Notes: a model not told the origin generated them from the letters alone. Positions 10,541 to 20,806 are shown, numbered from the stretch's first letter. The stretch: 64,000 nt of DNA from Sulfitobacter indolifex (GCF_022788655.1 NZ_CP084951.1:930001-994000); one strand, 5' to 3'. A program made the numbers and translations.

Positions 10541-12715
10541 TCAATCCTCGGTATGGGTCAGCTTGGGCACATCCGACGCCCCCGCGCTGCCGCGGCCTGA
10601 GAGAGAGGGGTTTTCCATGAAGAAACGGTGACAGTTGAACGCAAAAGTGCCTTCGGGAATGGCGGGGCGGGTGAATTTGCCCTCCGGTCCCATGACCCAA
10701 CTTTGGGCCACATCGGCCAGATTGGCCGCCATGACCTGACTGGTGATCTGGGCTTTGACGGTGGGGTTTTCAATCTCCACCAGTGTTTCGACCCGTCGGT
10801 TCAGATTGCGCCCCATCCAATCGGCGGAAGACATAAATACCCGCGCCTTTTTATGCGGCAGCCCGTGGCCATTGCCGAAACAGACGATGCGGCTGTGCTC
10901 TAGGAAACGCCCAATGATGGATTTAACGCGGATGTTGTCCGACAGTCCTTTGACGCCAGGTCGCAGCCCGCAGATGCCCCGGATCACGAGGCTGATTTCC
11001 ACGCCGGCTTGGCTCGCGGCGTAAAGCGCATCAATCACCTCGGCATCGATGAGCGCGTTCATCTTGGCCCAGATCGCTGCAGGCTTGCCGCTGCGGGCAT
11101 GGTCGGCCTCGGCGGCGATCATCTCTAGCAAGCGCGGCTTGAGCGTGGTGGGAGAGATCGCAAGGTTTTCAAGCCGCTCCGGCGGGGCGTAACCCGAGAG
11201 GAAGTTAAATACCTTGGTGGCATCGCGGCCAAGGTTCTGGTCGCAGGTAAAGAGCGACAGATCGGTATAAATGCGCGCCGTGATCGGGTGGTAATTGCCG
11301 GTGCCATAGTGGGTGTAGGTCACCAGCTGATCGCCCTCGCGCCGCACAACGGTCGAGATTTTAGCGTGCGTTTTGAGGTCAAGAAACCCGTAGACCACAT
11401 GTGCGCCGGCGCGCTCCAACCGGCGGGATTGGCGGATGTTGGCGGCCTCGTCAAAGCGGGCCTTGAGTTCAACCAGCGCGGTGACCGACTTGCCATCCTC
11501 GGCAGCTTCGCAAAGTGCCTCGACAATCGGACTGTCGCGCGAGGTGCGGTAGAGGGTCTGTTTGATCGCCACCACATCAGGGTCACGCGCGGCTTGGGCG
11601 AGGAAACGCACGACCATATCGAAAGTCTCGTAAGGGTGGTGCAGCAGCATGTCTTTTTGACGGATCGCCGCGAACATATCGCCGTCGTGGTCGCTCACGC
11701 GCTCAGGGACGCGCGGGGTGAAAGACGGCCAAAGCAGATCTGGGCGGGCGTCTGTCACCAGTTTGGACAGGTCTGCGATACCGAGCATCCCTTCAAGCTC
11801 AATGACATCCTGAGGCCGCACGCAAAGCTCGCGCATGACGACGGATTTTAGTTTGTCCGGGGCACCTGCGGAATGGGTTAGGCGCACGACCTCACCACGA
11901 CGGCGGCGCTTTAGGGCCACTTCGAACTCGCGCACGAGGTCTTCGGCTTCGTCCTCAACTTCGAGGTCGCTGTCACGCAGCACCCGGAATTCGAAATGGG
12001 CCTTTAACTTGTAGCCGGGAAAAAGGTTGGGAATATTAATGATTAGTAAGTCTTCGAGCGGTAGATACCGCAGACAGCCCTCAGGCGCGGGCAGAGATAC
12101 GAAGCGGTCGATCTGGCCGGGGATTGGCAGCAGGGCTTGAAGCGGGCGCTTGTCGCGGGTGCGTTCCAGTTGCAGGGCCAGCGCGTAACCGGTGTTGGGA
12201 ATGAAGGGGAAGGGATGCGCGGGGTCGATGGCCAGCGGCGAGAGGACCGCGAAGACTTGGTTGAGAAAAACACCTTCGAGATGTTTGAGGTCCGCCTCGG
12301 TCAGATCAGCCGTGCGCTCCAGCATGATGTTCTGGGCGTCCATTTCGGCCATGAGATCAACCAGCACGCGTTGCTGGGACATCATCAGGTTGCGCGCGTC
12401 TTCGTTGATTAGCACCAGTTGCTCGGCTGGGGTCAGCCCATCGGCGGCGGCGGTGGTATTGCCCGCCTGCGCCAATTCGCGCAGGCCCGCCACGCGCACG
12501 GTGTAGAATTCATCCAAATTGGTGGCCGAGATCGACAAGAAGCGCAGCCGCTCCAGCAGCGGCACGCGGGGGTTCTCGGCCTCTTCCAGCACCCGCCAGT
12601 TGAAATCCAGCCAGCTCAGCTCACGGTTAAAGAACCGGCCCGGCCCGGCGGTGTCGAGGTCGGGCAGTTCGGTGGCGGGCGGGAAGGGCGCTTGCAGGAA
12701 ATCAGCTTGGGTCAT
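10541..12715 (-). CDS. ppk1: Polyphosphate kinase 1
   Basis: The 724-residue enzyme polymerises ATP gamma-phosphates into polyphosphate. All PPK1 regions are present: the N-terminal helical domain (FFNRELSWLDFNWRVLEEA), the head domain, and two phospholipase-D-like C domains. The first C domain carries THYGTGNYHPITARIYTD with the His that becomes phosphorylated; the second carries RFLEHSRIVCFGNG and SSADWMGRNLNRRVE. Length is close to the E. coli enzyme (688 aa). It is followed by ppx and preceded by hdaA, an order I recall from other alphaproteobacteria including Caulobacter. Confidence 0.95.
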   Translation of the reverse strand: MTQADFLQAPFPPATELPDLDTAGPGRFFNRELSWLDFNWRVLEEAENPRVPLLERLRFLSISATNLDEFYTVRVAGLRELAQAGNTTAAADGLTPAEQLVLINEDARNLMMSQQRVLVDLMAEMDAQNIMLERTADLTEADLKHLEGVFLNQVFAVLSPLAIDPAHPFPFIPNTGYALALQLERTRDKRPLQALLPIPGQIDRFVSLPAPEGCLRYLPLEDLLIINIPNLFPGYKLKAHFEFRVLRDSDLEVEDEAEDLVREFEVALKRRRRGEVVRLTHSAGAPDKLKSVVMRELCVRPQDVIELEGMLGIADLSKLVTDARPDLLWPSFTPRVPERVSDHDGDMFAAIRQKDMLLHHPYETFDMVVRFLAQAARDPDVVAIKQTLYRTSRDSPIVEALCEAAEDGKSVTALVELKARFDEAANIRQSRRLERAGAHVVYGFLDLKTHAKISTVVRREGDQLVTYTHYGTGNYHPITARIYTDLSLFTCDQNLGRDATKVFNFLSGYAPPERLENLAISPTTLKPRLLEMIAAEADHARSGKPAAIWAKMNALIDAEVIDALYAASQAGVEISLVIRGICGLRPGVKGLSDNIRVKSIIGRFLEHSRIVCFGNGHGLPHKKARVFMSSADWMGRNLNRRVETLVEIENPTVKAQITSQVMAANLADVAQSWVMGPEGKFTRPAIPEGTFAFNCHRFFMENPSLSGRGSAGASDVPKLTHTED

Positions 12716-12776
12716 GCGGGCCTCATGACATTGGAATGTAACGGGTTTGCGAATGCGAACGTTAATTATTCCAGTA

Positions 12777-13457
12777 TCACGCGCGGGGCGGGGCGATGTC
12801 CAGCACCTGCGCGGCCAGTGCGCGGGTTAGGGGGCGCTTCTGCGCAAGGCTGGCGGCATCCAGCCGGTCAACCAGCGCAATGGCGGCGGCAAAGGAACGG
12901 TCCATCCGGGTCATCAAATAGTTAATCAGCTCCGGCTTGGGCGTCAGCTGCCGGTCGGCCAGCAGTTTGACCAGCAGCGCCGAGAGCAGTGCGTCGTCGG
13001 GCGCGTCCATCTCTACGGCAGTGGCGCCACGCATCCGGCTGACGAGATCGGGCAGCGTGAGCCCCCAATGGGCAACGACCCCGGTGCCGGTCAGGAGCAG
13101 CGCCTGGCCTTCGGCCAGCACGAGATTGTGCAGATGGAATAACTCGGTTTGCGCCGCGTCATCTTGGGCGATCTGATGAACGTCTTCGACCGCCACTGGG
13201 CCACGGGCGAGCGCGGGAATGTCGGCGGTCTGCAGCGCAGAGGCGCTGATGATTTGCGCGCCCGAAAGATCCGCCCAAACATGTGTCAGATGCGTTTTGC
13301 CCGAGCCCTGTGGCCCGGTCAGCGCCAGTTTGCCGCCGGCCCAGCCGCGCCAGCCGTCGATCATCGCCATCGCCATCGCGTTGGAGGGGGCAACAAAGAA
13401 AGCGTCGCGGCCCAGAGCCGTCCGGCTGGGCAGGTTCAACCCGAGTTGATGGGCCAT
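12777..13457 (-). CDS. hdaA: HdaA, DnaA-related regulator of replication initiation
   Basis: A 226-residue AAA+ protein resembling DnaA domain III without the DNA-binding domain IV. The start MAHQLGLNLPSRTALGRDAF contains the QLGLNLP-type clamp-binding motif of Hda proteins. GPQGSGKTHLTHVWA is the Walker A region, and the C-terminal lid ends in the LAQKRPLTRALAAQVLD helix. In Caulobacter HdaA binds the DnaN clamp and stimulates ATP hydrolysis by DnaA after initiation. The ATG at 13457 overlaps nothing and lies 2 bases from the stop of the upstream exporter gene; an upstream in-frame start would only add seven residues. Confidence 0.88.
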   Translation of the reverse strand: MAHQLGLNLPSRTALGRDAFFVAPSNAMAMAMIDGWRGWAGGKLALTGPQGSGKTHLTHVWADLSGAQIISASALQTADIPALARGPVAVEDVHQIAQDDAAQTELFHLHNLVLAEGQALLLTGTGVVAHWGLTLPDLVSRMRGATAVEMDAPDDALLSALLVKLLADRQLTPKPELINYLMTRMDRSFAAAIALVDRLDAASLAQKRPLTRALAAQVLDIAPPRA

Positions 13458-13458
13458 G

Positions 13459-14541
13459 TTAGCGGATGTCCTCGTCAAGTGTCGGTTCCGGTTCGCGGCC
13501 CTTGTAGAGCACGCTTTCGCGGTAGCGTGCCGTGGCGAAGCGGGCGATCACGCCGATGGCGGCGGCGACAGGGACCGCGACCAATAGGCCAACAAAGCCA
13601 AAGAGCGTGCCAAAAACCGACAGCGCCAGCAGCAGCCAAACCGGGTGCAGGCCCACGGAATTGCCGACCAGTTTTGGCGTCAGCAGATTGCCCTCAACGA
13701 TCTGGCCCAGCACAAATATGCCCGCCACGAGACCAATCGAGAGCCAGTCCCCCCAGAATTGGAACAGGGCCAGCCCGATGGCCAGCGCCCCACCAATCAG
13801 CGCGCCAAGGTAGGGGATGAAGGTAACCAGCCCGGCGATAAAACCGACAACGAGGCCAAATTGCAGCCCCACGAGCATCAGCGCGACAGCGTAATAGGTG
13901 CCAAGGATCAGACAGACCGTGCCCATGCCGCGCACGAAAGAGGCCAGCGTCGCGTCAATCTCGCGCGCCAGTTGGCGGATGGTCGGCGCATGGTCGCGCG
14001 GCAAAAGGCGGTCAATGCCAGCAACCATACGGTCCCAGTCGAGCAAGAGATAAACGGCGACCACCGGGACGATGACAAAGAGCAGCAGGATGTTGATCAG
14101 CGACGCAAAGGACGCAAGCGCTGTCTGGAACAGCTCTCCGCCGCGTTCTTGGATCGTGGTGCCCAGCGTGGTCAGCGAGGTGCGCAGCGTCGAATCGTCA
14201 TCCAGCAGTGAGGGGAAACGGTCGGTGATAAAATCGGTGAAATTGCGGGTCACCTGCGGGGCAGTCTCGATCAGGTTGACCGTTTGATTGACCAGCGTCG
14301 GCACGACCAGCAGTGCCATAAGCACAAAGATCAAAATTGCCGCCACGGTGATGAGCGCGGTGGCCATAACGCGGCTGAGCCCCAAACGTTCAAGCCGATC
14401 GGCCACGGGATCGAGAAAATAGGCAATCGCCCCGCCCAGCAGGAAGGGCAGCAGCACATCGCCCATAAACCACAGCGCCACCATGAACACCGCCGCAGCG
14501 ATGCCCCAGTATTTCAGTTGGTCTCGGATTGGCAGGGCCAT
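13459..14541 (-). CDS. AI-2E family transporter (PerM-like)
   Basis: A 360-residue polytopic protein with about eight membrane segments and the soluble region between the third and fourth helices that is typical of the AI-2E/PerM family (residues about 85-145). The family contains proposed exporters of autoinducer-2, and more generally transporters of ions or osmolytes such as Na+(Li+)/H+ antiporters; the substrate here is unknown. The ATG at 14541 has GGAGAG at the right distance and is preferred over the upstream in-frame TTG at 14556. Its stop is one base from the hdaA start, so the genes are co-transcribed. Confidence 0.85.
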   Translation of the reverse strand: MALPIRDQLKYWGIAAAVFMVALWFMGDVLLPFLLGGAIAYFLDPVADRLERLGLSRVMATALITVAAILIFVLMALLVVPTLVNQTVNLIETAPQVTRNFTDFITDRFPSLLDDDSTLRTSLTTLGTTIQERGGELFQTALASFASLINILLLFVIVPVVAVYLLLDWDRMVAGIDRLLPRDHAPTIRQLAREIDATLASFVRGMGTVCLILGTYYAVALMLVGLQFGLVVGFIAGLVTFIPYLGALIGGALAIGLALFQFWGDWLSIGLVAGIFVLGQIVEGNLLTPKLVGNSVGLHPVWLLLALSVFGTLFGFVGLLVAVPVAAAIGVIARFATARYRESVLYKGREPEPTLDEDIR

Positions 14542-14670
14542 GATGCTCTCCGGCAAGGAATATCATCACATCGCTCATGTGGCGTTTCGTTTCAAGTCTC
14601 GCCTGCGGGCAGGGCGGCTTGACAGTGCGGTAGATCAGGCGACGATGGCGGTAAATTGAGGGAGCAAATG

Positions 14671-15912
14671 ATGCGCAGTGAATTTGACGACGAGCTGGAA
14701 CAGCGGTTGGTCCGCTATGCGGAGATCGACAGCCAAAGCGATGCGGACAGCCCGACCGCGCCCAGCACAGAAATCCAGCTTGATATGTCGCGACTGCTGG
14801 TTGAGGAACTGCACGAGATGGGCGCGCAGGATGTCACGCTCACCGACTATGGCGTGGTGCTGGCGACGGTGCCCGCAACGGTTGAGGGCGGCCCGGTGAT
14901 GGGCTGGGTCGCGCATGTGGACACGGCGCCGCAGTACAACGCCACGGGGGTAAAGCCGGTGGTGCATCGCGGTTATAATGGCGGGGATATTACCTTTGCC
15001 GATGCGCCGGAGTTGCGGCTGTCGCCTGACAACTCGCCCTATTTGGCCGAAAAACAGGGCGAGGATATCATTACCGCTAGCGGCACGACCTTGCTGGGCG
15101 GGGATGACAAGGCGGGGGTGGCGATTGCCATGACGGCAGCGCGGCATCTGATCGAGAACCCGGATATCCCACACGGCAAAATTCGCCTTGCCTTTACCCC
15201 TGACGAAGAGATCGGGCGTGGCGTGGATGCGCGACTGCCTGAGGATTTGGGTTGTGACTTTGCCTATACCTTTGATGGCGGCAAGGCAGGTGAGATCGAA
15301 TATGAGACCTTCAGCGCGGATGGGGCCACGGTGACGATAACCGGGGTATCGGCGCATCCCGGTTTTGCGAAGGATAAGATGGTCAACGCGCTGCATCTGG
15401 CGGCGAAGATCGTGATGACGCTGCCGCAGGCTACGATGACGCCTGAAACGACCGAGGGGTTGGAAGGTTTCATTCATATATCGGAAGTGAACGGCGGATC
15501 GTCTGAGGCCGAAATCAAATTGATCCTGCGCGACTTTGAGCGTGAAGGCTTGCAGGCCAAAGGCGATCTGCTGCGTCAGGTCTGTGCTGCCGTCGCCGCA
15601 GGTGAGCCGCGCGCGAAGATTGAGGTGGATATCCAGCCGCAGTATCGCAACATGCGCTATTGGCTGGAGAAGGACATGACCCCGGTCGATTTGGTGCGTG
15701 GGGCGGTCGAAGCGGTGGGGTTGGAGCCGCGCTCGGTCCCCATTCGCGGCGGCACCGATGGCTCGCGCTTGACCGAGATGGGCGTGCCTTGTCCGAATGT
15801 CTTTACCGGAATGCAGGAAATTCACGGGCCACTGGAATGGATTTCGGTGCAAGACATGGCCATGGCGACCAAGGTGGCGGTGGAACTGGCGCAACGGGCC
15901 GCAAAAGCCTGA
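14671..15912 (+). CDS. pepT: Peptidase T (tripeptide aminopeptidase)
   Basis: A 413-residue M20B metallopeptidase that removes the N-terminal residue from tripeptides. Zinc and catalytic motifs are in order: WVAHVDTAPQ (zinc His), LLGGDDKAGVAIAMTAA (bridging Asp), TPDEEIGRGVD (catalytic and zinc Glu), and RGGTDGSRLTEMG near the C-terminus. The central SADGATVTITGVSAHPGFAKDKMVNA is the dimerisation domain. Two adjacent ATGs at 14668 and 14671 are possible; I chose the second because its spacing from GGGAG is better. Cytoplasmic. It is followed by proS on the same strand after 75 bases. Confidence 0.93.
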   Translation: MRSEFDDELEQRLVRYAEIDSQSDADSPTAPSTEIQLDMSRLLVEELHEMGAQDVTLTDYGVVLATVPATVEGGPVMGWVAHVDTAPQYNATGVKPVVHRGYNGGDITFADAPELRLSPDNSPYLAEKQGEDIITASGTTLLGGDDKAGVAIAMTAARHLIENPDIPHGKIRLAFTPDEEIGRGVDARLPEDLGCDFAYTFDGGKAGEIEYETFSADGATVTITGVSAHPGFAKDKMVNALHLAAKIVMTLPQATMTPETTEGLEGFIHISEVNGGSSEAEIKLILRDFEREGLQAKGDLLRQVCAAVAAGEPRAKIEVDIQPQYRNMRYWLEKDMTPVDLVRGAVEAVGLEPRSVPIRGGTDGSRLTEMGVPCPNVFTGMQEIHGPLEWISVQDMAMATKVAVELAQRAAKA

Positions 15913-15987
15913 GGCCTTGCTGCGATGTGATTGTCTCGCCCTTTGACATGCACTAGTCAGGGGGCAATTCGTCAATGAGGAAACACC

Positions 15988-17328
15988 ATGCGTCTGTCCC
16001 AATATTTTCTGCCCGTGCTGAAGGAAAACCCTGCCGAGGCGCAGATTGTCAGCCACCGGCTGATGCTGCGGGCGGGGATGATCAAGCAATCCAGCGCGGG
16101 GATCTACTCTTGGCTGCCACTGGGTTACAAAGTGCTGCGCAAAGTCGAAGAGATCGTGCATCAAGAGCAGCAGCGCGTGGGCCATATCCCGATGCTGATG
16201 CCGACGCTGCAATCGGCAGACCTGTGGAAGGAATCGGGCCGCTATGACGCTTACGGCCCCGAAATGCTGCGCATCCGCGATCGTCAGGACCGCGACATGC
16301 TTTACGGTCCCACTAACGAAGAGATGATCACTGATATCTTCCGCAGCCATGTTGGGTCTTACAAAGACCTGCCGCTGACCCTTTACCACATCCAGTGGAA
16401 ATTCCGCGACGAGATCCGTCCGCGTTTCGGCGTGATGCGGGGGCGCGAGTTCCTGATGAAGGACGGTTACAACTTCGACCTCACGAAAGAGGACGCGCTG
16501 CACGCTTACAACCGCCATCTGGTCAGCTACCTGCGCACCTATGAGCGTATGGGGCTTCAGGCGATCCCGATGCGGGCGGACTCTGGCCCGATTGGCGGCG
16601 ATGACACCCATGAATTCCTCGTGCTGGCCGAAACGGGTGAATCAGAGGTCTTCTATGACAGCGAGATCACCGATCTGACATTCGGCAACCGCGAGATTGA
16701 TCCCAGCGATCATGACGCTTGCCGCGCTGTGCTGGACGAGTTCACCTCGCGCTACGCCCGCACAGACGAAACCCATGACCCGGAGCTTTTCGCCAAGGTG
16801 CCCGAAGAACGCCAGCGCACCGCGCGCGGCATCGAAGTGGGGCAGATTTTCTACTTCGGCACCAAATATTCCGACGCGATGAACGCCAAGGTCCAAGGCC
16901 CGGACGGCAAGCAGGTGCCGGTGCATATGGGCAGCCACGGGATTGGCGTCAGCCGCCTGCTGGGCGCGATCATTGAGGCCAGCCATGACGATAAGGGTAT
17001 CATCTGGCCCGAGGGCGTAACGCCTTTCCACGCGGGTATCGTCAACCTCAAGCAAGGCGACGACGAAGCCGATGCGGCCTGTGAAGCGCTTTATAAGAGT
17101 TTGAAGGCGCTAGGCCTTGATCCACTTTATGACGACCGCAAGGGTGGGGCGGGGATGAAATTTGCGACGATGGATCTGATCGGTCTGCCGTGGCGCATCA
17201 CCGTCGGGCCGCGCGGGCTGAAGAATGGTGTGGTTGAGCTGACCAGCCGCCGCACGGGTGAAAGCGAAGAACTGCCGCCAGAGCAGGCGGTCGAAAAGCT
17301 GGCGAAAATCTACGCCGGTATCGTCTGA
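15988..17328 (+). CDS. proS: Prolyl-tRNA synthetase, short alphaproteobacterial form
   Basis: A 446-residue class II aminoacyl-tRNA synthetase. Motif 1 is around [18 protein letters not shown], motif 2 is [23 protein letters not shown], and motif 3 is [16 protein letters not shown]. The C-terminal anticodon-binding domain ends the chain. The roughly 180-residue INS editing domain between motifs 2 and 3 of E. coli ProS is missing, as is usual in alphaproteobacteria, so misacylated Ala-tRNAPro would need a separate editing protein. ATGAGGAAAC precedes the start. Confidence 0.95.
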   Translation: MRLSQYFLPVLKENPAEAQIVSHRLMLRAGMIKQSSAGIYSWLPLGYKVLRKVEEIVHQEQQRVGHIPMLMPTLQSADLWKESGRYDAYGPEMLRIRDRQDRDMLYGPTNEEMITDIFRSHVGSYKDLPLTLYHIQWKFRDEIRPRFGVMRGREFLMKDGYNFDLTKEDALHAYNRHLVSYLRTYERMGLQAIPMRADSGPIGGDDTHEFLVLAETGESEVFYDSEITDLTFGNREIDPSDHDACRAVLDEFTSRYARTDETHDPELFAKVPEERQRTARGIEVGQIFYFGTKYSDAMNAKVQGPDGKQVPVHMGSHGIGVSRLLGAIIEASHDDKGIIWPEGVTPFHAGIVNLKQGDDEADAACEALYKSLKALGLDPLYDDRKGGAGMKFATMDLIGLPWRITVGPRGLKNGVVELTSRRTGESEELPPEQAVEKLAKIYAGIV

Positions 17329-17336
17329 GATCGCCG

Positions 17337-17843
17337 ATGATCCTGCGGGCGCTGACATTGGCCGGTGGGATCATAGGGGCAGGGATTGCGGCGCAAGGCC
17401 CGGGGTTTTCCCGGGCCTATGTGTTTGAACTAGAGGCCGCAGAACGGACGCTCTCGGGAGTTGTGGCGCATTTCGACGCTGCCGCCCGCGCTGCCAGGAT
17501 TGACCGAGAGGCCGCACTGGTGCGGCTGCGTGGGTCGGCTCTGCTGGAACGTCGCCGTATTGATCTGATCGAAAACATCGAACGTCACGCGGAGCTTGGG
17601 GTGCAATTGCCGCGCCTGCAAACGGCGGGTCCGTTCCTGCGCAGCTATTACCTGCTGCGCGCGCCTGATACAGGGGCGTTGCGCGCAACCGCGCAGATGT
17701 TTTCGCCCACCGCGCCGCGCAGCCGTGCCGAATTGATCTTTGCCAGCATAGGTTTCATCGTCGGAACAGCCTTAGCGCGACTGCTCCTCTGGCTGCCCAC
17801 ATGGCCCGGGCGCTACCGCCGCCGCCGGGCATTGCGTTCTTGA
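17337..17843 (+). CDS. DUF2937 family membrane protein
   Basis: A 168-residue protein with an N-terminal hydrophobic segment (LRALTLAGGIIGAGIAAQGPGF), a long helical periplasmic-looking middle, and a C-terminal membrane helix (ELIFASIGFIVGTALARLLLWLP) with a basic tail. This layout and the sequence fit DUF2937, a family of unknown function in proteobacteria. It starts 8 bases after the proS stop and likely shares its transcript. Confidence 0.75.
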   Translation: MILRALTLAGGIIGAGIAAQGPGFSRAYVFELEAAERTLSGVVAHFDAAARAARIDREAALVRLRGSALLERRRIDLIENIERHAELGVQLPRLQTAGPFLRSYYLLRAPDTGALRATAQMFSPTAPRSRAELIFASIGFIVGTALARLLLWLPTWPGRYRRRRALRS

Positions 17844-17848
17844 CCCTT

Positions 17849-17865
17849 CTGAGGCAAAGCCTCAG
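17849..17865. terminator. Hairpin between the DUF2937 gene and lolC
   Basis: CTGAGGC and GCCTCAG form a perfect 7-bp stem with an AAA loop, starting 5 bases after the stop codon. No T-tract follows, so terminator function is only possible. Confidence 0.4.
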
Positions 17866-17897
17866 GTTGCGCGCACCTCAGACCGGAGCCCTCCCCG

Positions 17898-19193
17898 ATG
17901 GCCAGTAAGCCCACCCGAACCGCCCCATTCGCGGCCTTTGAATGGATGATCGCTTGGCGCTACCTCCGCGCCCGCCGCGCCGAGGGCGGGGTGAGTGTAA
18001 TGACATGGATCAGCCTTATCGGCATCACGCTCGCGGTCTTCGCGCTGATTGCCACGCTGTCGGTCCGCTCGGGTTTTCGGGCAGAATTCGTCGACACGAT
18101 CCTTGGCGCCAATGCGCATGTCACAGTCTACACGATGGGCGAGGTTCAAGAGACCGGCCAGATCGACCGCACCATCGCCAACTATACCGAAATGGCCGCC
18201 GAGGTCGCAAAAGTGCCCGGCGTGACCCGTGTGGCCCCCTTGGTGCGCCAGCAGGTCATGGCGAACCGGCGGCAATCCAACGCAGGCGTTGAGGTCTTTG
18301 GCATCGCGTCTGATGATCTGATGACCATCCCCGGCATCCAGCCTTCCGAGCGCTCTTTCGGTGACATCGGCCGGTTTGAAGAGGGCATCGCCATCGGCAG
18401 CGGCGTGGCGCAGTCTTTGGGCGTGCAGGTGGGCGATACGATCAAGCTAATCTCGCCCAATGGGGTGAAAACCGCCTTTGGCACCAGCCCGCGCGTCAAT
18501 GGCTATGAGGTGGTCTATATCTTCTCTGCTGGGCGCTATGACATTGATAAGACGCGGGTTTACCTGCCGATCGCCGAGGCGCAAAGTTTCTTCAACCGCG
18601 AAGGTGTCGCGGATGAGTTGGAAGTCATGGTCGAAGACCCCGAGAGCGTTGACACCATGGCGCGCGCGTTGATGCAAGCGGCGGGCGACCGGACGCAGGT
18701 CTGGACATGGCGCGATGCGTCCGGTTCGTTCCTGTCGGCGCTGGATATCGAAGACCGGGTGATGTTCGTGATCCTCTCGGTGCTGGTGCTGATTGCCGCG
18801 ATGAACATCGTTTCGGGCCTGATTATGCTGGTCAAGAACAAGGGCCGCGACATCGGCATCTTGCGCACCATGGGCCTGTCCGAAGGCTCGGTGCTGCGGG
18901 TGTTCTTCATCTGTGGCGCGTTTACCGGCATCATCGGCACCGCCGCAGGTGTAGTGCTGGGCGTGCTCTTTGCGATCTATGTCGATCAAATTTTCGCCTT
19001 CGTGAACTACCTCAGCGGCGGCAATGCCTGGGACGCCTCGATCCGGGGCATCTACTTCTTGCCTGCCAAACTGCAACTGGCCGATGTGCTCTCCGCCGTG
19101 GCCCTGTCGCTTGGCCTTAGCTTCATCGTGACGATCTTTCCCGCCCGCCGCGCGGCGCGGATGAACCCTGTGGAGGCTTTGCGCTATGAATGA
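17898..19193 (+). CDS. lolC: Lipoprotein-releasing ABC transporter permease LolC/LolE
   Basis: The 431-residue inner-membrane permease has the FtsX/MacB plan: one N-terminal membrane helix ([23 protein letters not shown]), a large periplasmic domain of about 220 residues, and three C-terminal helices. [15 protein letters not shown] at the end is typical of this family. With LolD it extracts mature outer-membrane lipoproteins and passes them to LolA. Alphaproteobacteria usually carry one such permease serving for both LolC and LolE, and only one is present here. The last eight bases overlap the lolD start. Several lipoproteins in this window are likely clients. Confidence 0.92.
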   Translation: MASKPTRTAPFAAFEWMIAWRYLRARRAEGGVSVMTWISLIGITLAVFALIATLSVRSGFRAEFVDTILGANAHVTVYTMGEVQETGQIDRTIANYTEMAAEVAKVPGVTRVAPLVRQQVMANRRQSNAGVEVFGIASDDLMTIPGIQPSERSFGDIGRFEEGIAIGSGVAQSLGVQVGDTIKLISPNGVKTAFGTSPRVNGYEVVYIFSAGRYDIDKTRVYLPIAEAQSFFNREGVADELEVMVEDPESVDTMARALMQAAGDRTQVWTWRDASGSFLSALDIEDRVMFVILSVLVLIAAMNIVSGLIMLVKNKGRDIGILRTMGLSEGSVLRVFFICGAFTGIIGTAAGVVLGVLFAIYVDQIFAFVNYLSGGNAWDASIRGIYFLPAKLQLADVLSAVALSLGLSFIVTIFPARRAARMNPVEALRYE

Positions 19194-19869
19194 TCCCGTC
19201 TTGCGCCTGAGCGGCATTTCTAAGGCCTACAACCCCGGCAAGCCCAATGAGGTGCATGTCCTGCGCGACATCAATCTGGAGGTCGCTCCGGGTGAGGTGG
19301 TGGCACTGGTCGCGCCCTCCGGTGCGGGCAAGTCGACGCTGCTGCATATCGCAGGTCTGCTGGATACGGCGGACAGTGGCACGGTCGAAATCGCGGGCGA
19401 TGACCTGACCGGCCAGAGCGATCGCAAGCGCACCGGGGTGCGCCGCGCGGATGTGGGCTTTATCTATCAGTTCCACCACCTGCTGCCGGAGTTCACGGCA
19501 CTGGAAAACATTGTGCTGCCGCAGCTTGCCAACGGCGTAGCGCGTTCTGCAGCCGAGGCGCGCGGGCGCAAGTTGCTGGCCGAAGTGGGCATTTCGGAAC
19601 GCGCCGACCACCGCCCCGCTGCGATGTCGGGCGGGGAGCAGCAGCGGGTGGCCTTCTGCCGGGCGCTGGCCAATGAGCCTCGTCTGTTGCTGGCGGATGA
19701 GCCTACGGGTAACCTCGACCCCTCGACCTCGGATCAGGTGTTTGCAGCACTGATGGCGCTGGTACGCGGCACCGGGCTTTCGGCGGTGATTGCCACGCAT
19801 AACCTCGAACTGGCCGCGCGGATGGACCGACAGATCCGCCTTGAGGCTGGGCAATTGGTGCCGGTCTGA
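19186..19869 (+). CDS. lolD: Lipoprotein-releasing ABC transporter ATP-binding protein
   Basis: A 227-residue ABC ATPase with Walker [11 protein letters not shown]-loop [10 protein letters not shown], signature [15 protein letters not shown], Walker [13 protein letters not shown] and H-loop ATHNLEL. The [14 protein letters not shown] segment is characteristic of LolD, distinguishing it from the related MacB and FtsE. It energises lipoprotein release by the LolC/E permease. The start overlaps the permease gene by eight bases. Confidence 0.93.
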   Translation: MNDPVLRLSGISKAYNPGKPNEVHVLRDINLEVAPGEVVALVAPSGAGKSTLLHIAGLLDTADSGTVEIAGDDLTGQSDRKRTGVRRADVGFIYQFHHLLPEFTALENIVLPQLANGVARSAAEARGRKLLAEVGISERADHRPAAMSGGEQQRVAFCRALANEPRLLLADEPTGNLDPSTSDQVFAALMALVRGTGLSAVIATHNLELAARMDRQIRLEAGQLVPV

Positions 19870-19881
19870 GCCGGGCCTGAC

Positions 19882-20559
19882 CTAGCCGCAGATATTGTCC
19901 AACTCGACCCCGTCCCACGGCAGGCGCACATCATGGGCGCGGCTTTGGGGCAGGGGGGCGACGGGCATGACCTCGGACAGCATGTCGTGCAACCGCTTGG
20001 TGCGCGGCGCCTGCGGGTCGAGCGCGCGACAGCAGACAAATTCCTCAACGATAGAACCCTGCTGTTCATAGCCGAAATCGAGGAAGCGCGGTTTCGTATC
20101 GATATCAAAGAGATAGGGGTCGGGGTTGTTGCTGTGTTCCGACGCCGCACGCAGCGGGGAATAGCCCGTCACGCGGCGGTTCTGCCATTGCCAGACGTGG
20201 GTGACCTCGTGCGCGAGCAGCATCGCGGCGATCAGGCCGATGCGGTCAGGGTGATCGGGCAGGTAGTCTTCGAGATACCAATCCTTGTCGAAAAGCAGGT
20301 TGTTCCACAGGGCCACGGCGGCGGGTTTGGAGGTGACGGTGTCGCCCTCTTGCGGCGGTAGGATCAACTCACGGCAGGTGGTGCGCGGACGCGGTTTGCG
20401 GGTGAATGTCACGGCGCGGGTCGGGGCCCCGTCGTGCAGGCGCACGCGGTCGTAGTCGACGGAGGTGCCGTGGATGGTGGAGAGATAGGCGCGCTCGTTC
20501 TCCGTCAGCGGACGACCGCAGGCGGTGAGGAGTAGGAGAAGGAGGAGGGCGCGGATCAT
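19882..20559 (-). CDS. Putative lipoprotein with HExxH metallopeptidase-like motif
   Basis: A 225-residue protein with a lipoprotein signal (MIRALLLLLLLTACG, Cys14). AHEVTHVWQWQNRR at residues 116-129 carries HExxH (117-121), the zinc-binding signature of many metallopeptidases, and it lies in a hydrophobic helix as expected. A further acidic segment, GSIVEEFVCCRAL, could supply the third ligand, but this is a guess. The chain is envelope-bound, most likely on the periplasmic face. Convergent with lolD, with 12 bases between the stops. Proteolytic activity is inferred only from the motif. Confidence 0.65.
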   Translation of the reverse strand: MIRALLLLLLLTACGRPLTENERAYLSTIHGTSVDYDRVRLHDGAPTRAVTFTRKPRPRTTCRELILPPQEGDTVTSKPAAVALWNNLLFDKDWYLEDYLPDHPDRIGLIAAMLLAHEVTHVWQWQNRRVTGYSPLRAASEHSNNPDPYLFDIDTKPRFLDFGYEQQGSIVEEFVCCRALDPQAPRTKRLHDMLSEVMPVAPLPQSRAHDVRLPWDGVELDNICG

Positions 20560-20624
20560 GGGGGGAGTTAGGACCGGTGTGGGCGGCGGATCAAGGGGAA
20601 AGATGGGCTGAGTGCGAAACGGTA

Positions 20625-20771
20625 GGGCCGCGCCCGACCTCGGGCCGGAGGGCTACTTAGAAAAGGTCCCGTGGACCTTTTCAGCCCGGTGGGCGGCGCA
20701 TGCTGCGGGGGCACGCATATGCGCCCTCCCCGTGGGGGAGGGAGCGCGCGGCCCGGGACAGGGTCCCGGGC
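20625..20771. repeat. Cluster of perfect hairpins, GC-rich palindromic intergenic element
   Basis: About 147 bases with several perfect stems. Outer arms GGGCCGCGC (20625-20633) and GCGCGGCCC (20746-20754) enclose GAAAAGGTCC-CGT-GGACCTTTTC (20660-20682) and CCCTCCCC with GGGGAGGG (20724-20742). A final stem GCCCGGGAC-AGG-GTCCCGGGC (20751-20771) overlaps the outer arm. No coding frame is supported. It resembles mobile palindromic elements that are common between genes in Rhodobacteraceae, and it separates the lipoprotein gene from the low-GC protease gene. Confidence 0.6.
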
Positions 20772-20806
20772 GAGAGCGGCCATGTAGGTTCGCATTTTCA
20801 CTGATC

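Noticed and set aside
14635..16611. 658-codon frame antisense across pepT and proS
   Set aside because: It spans two real genes and the gap between them, and its product is His/Arg rich with no recognisable domain.
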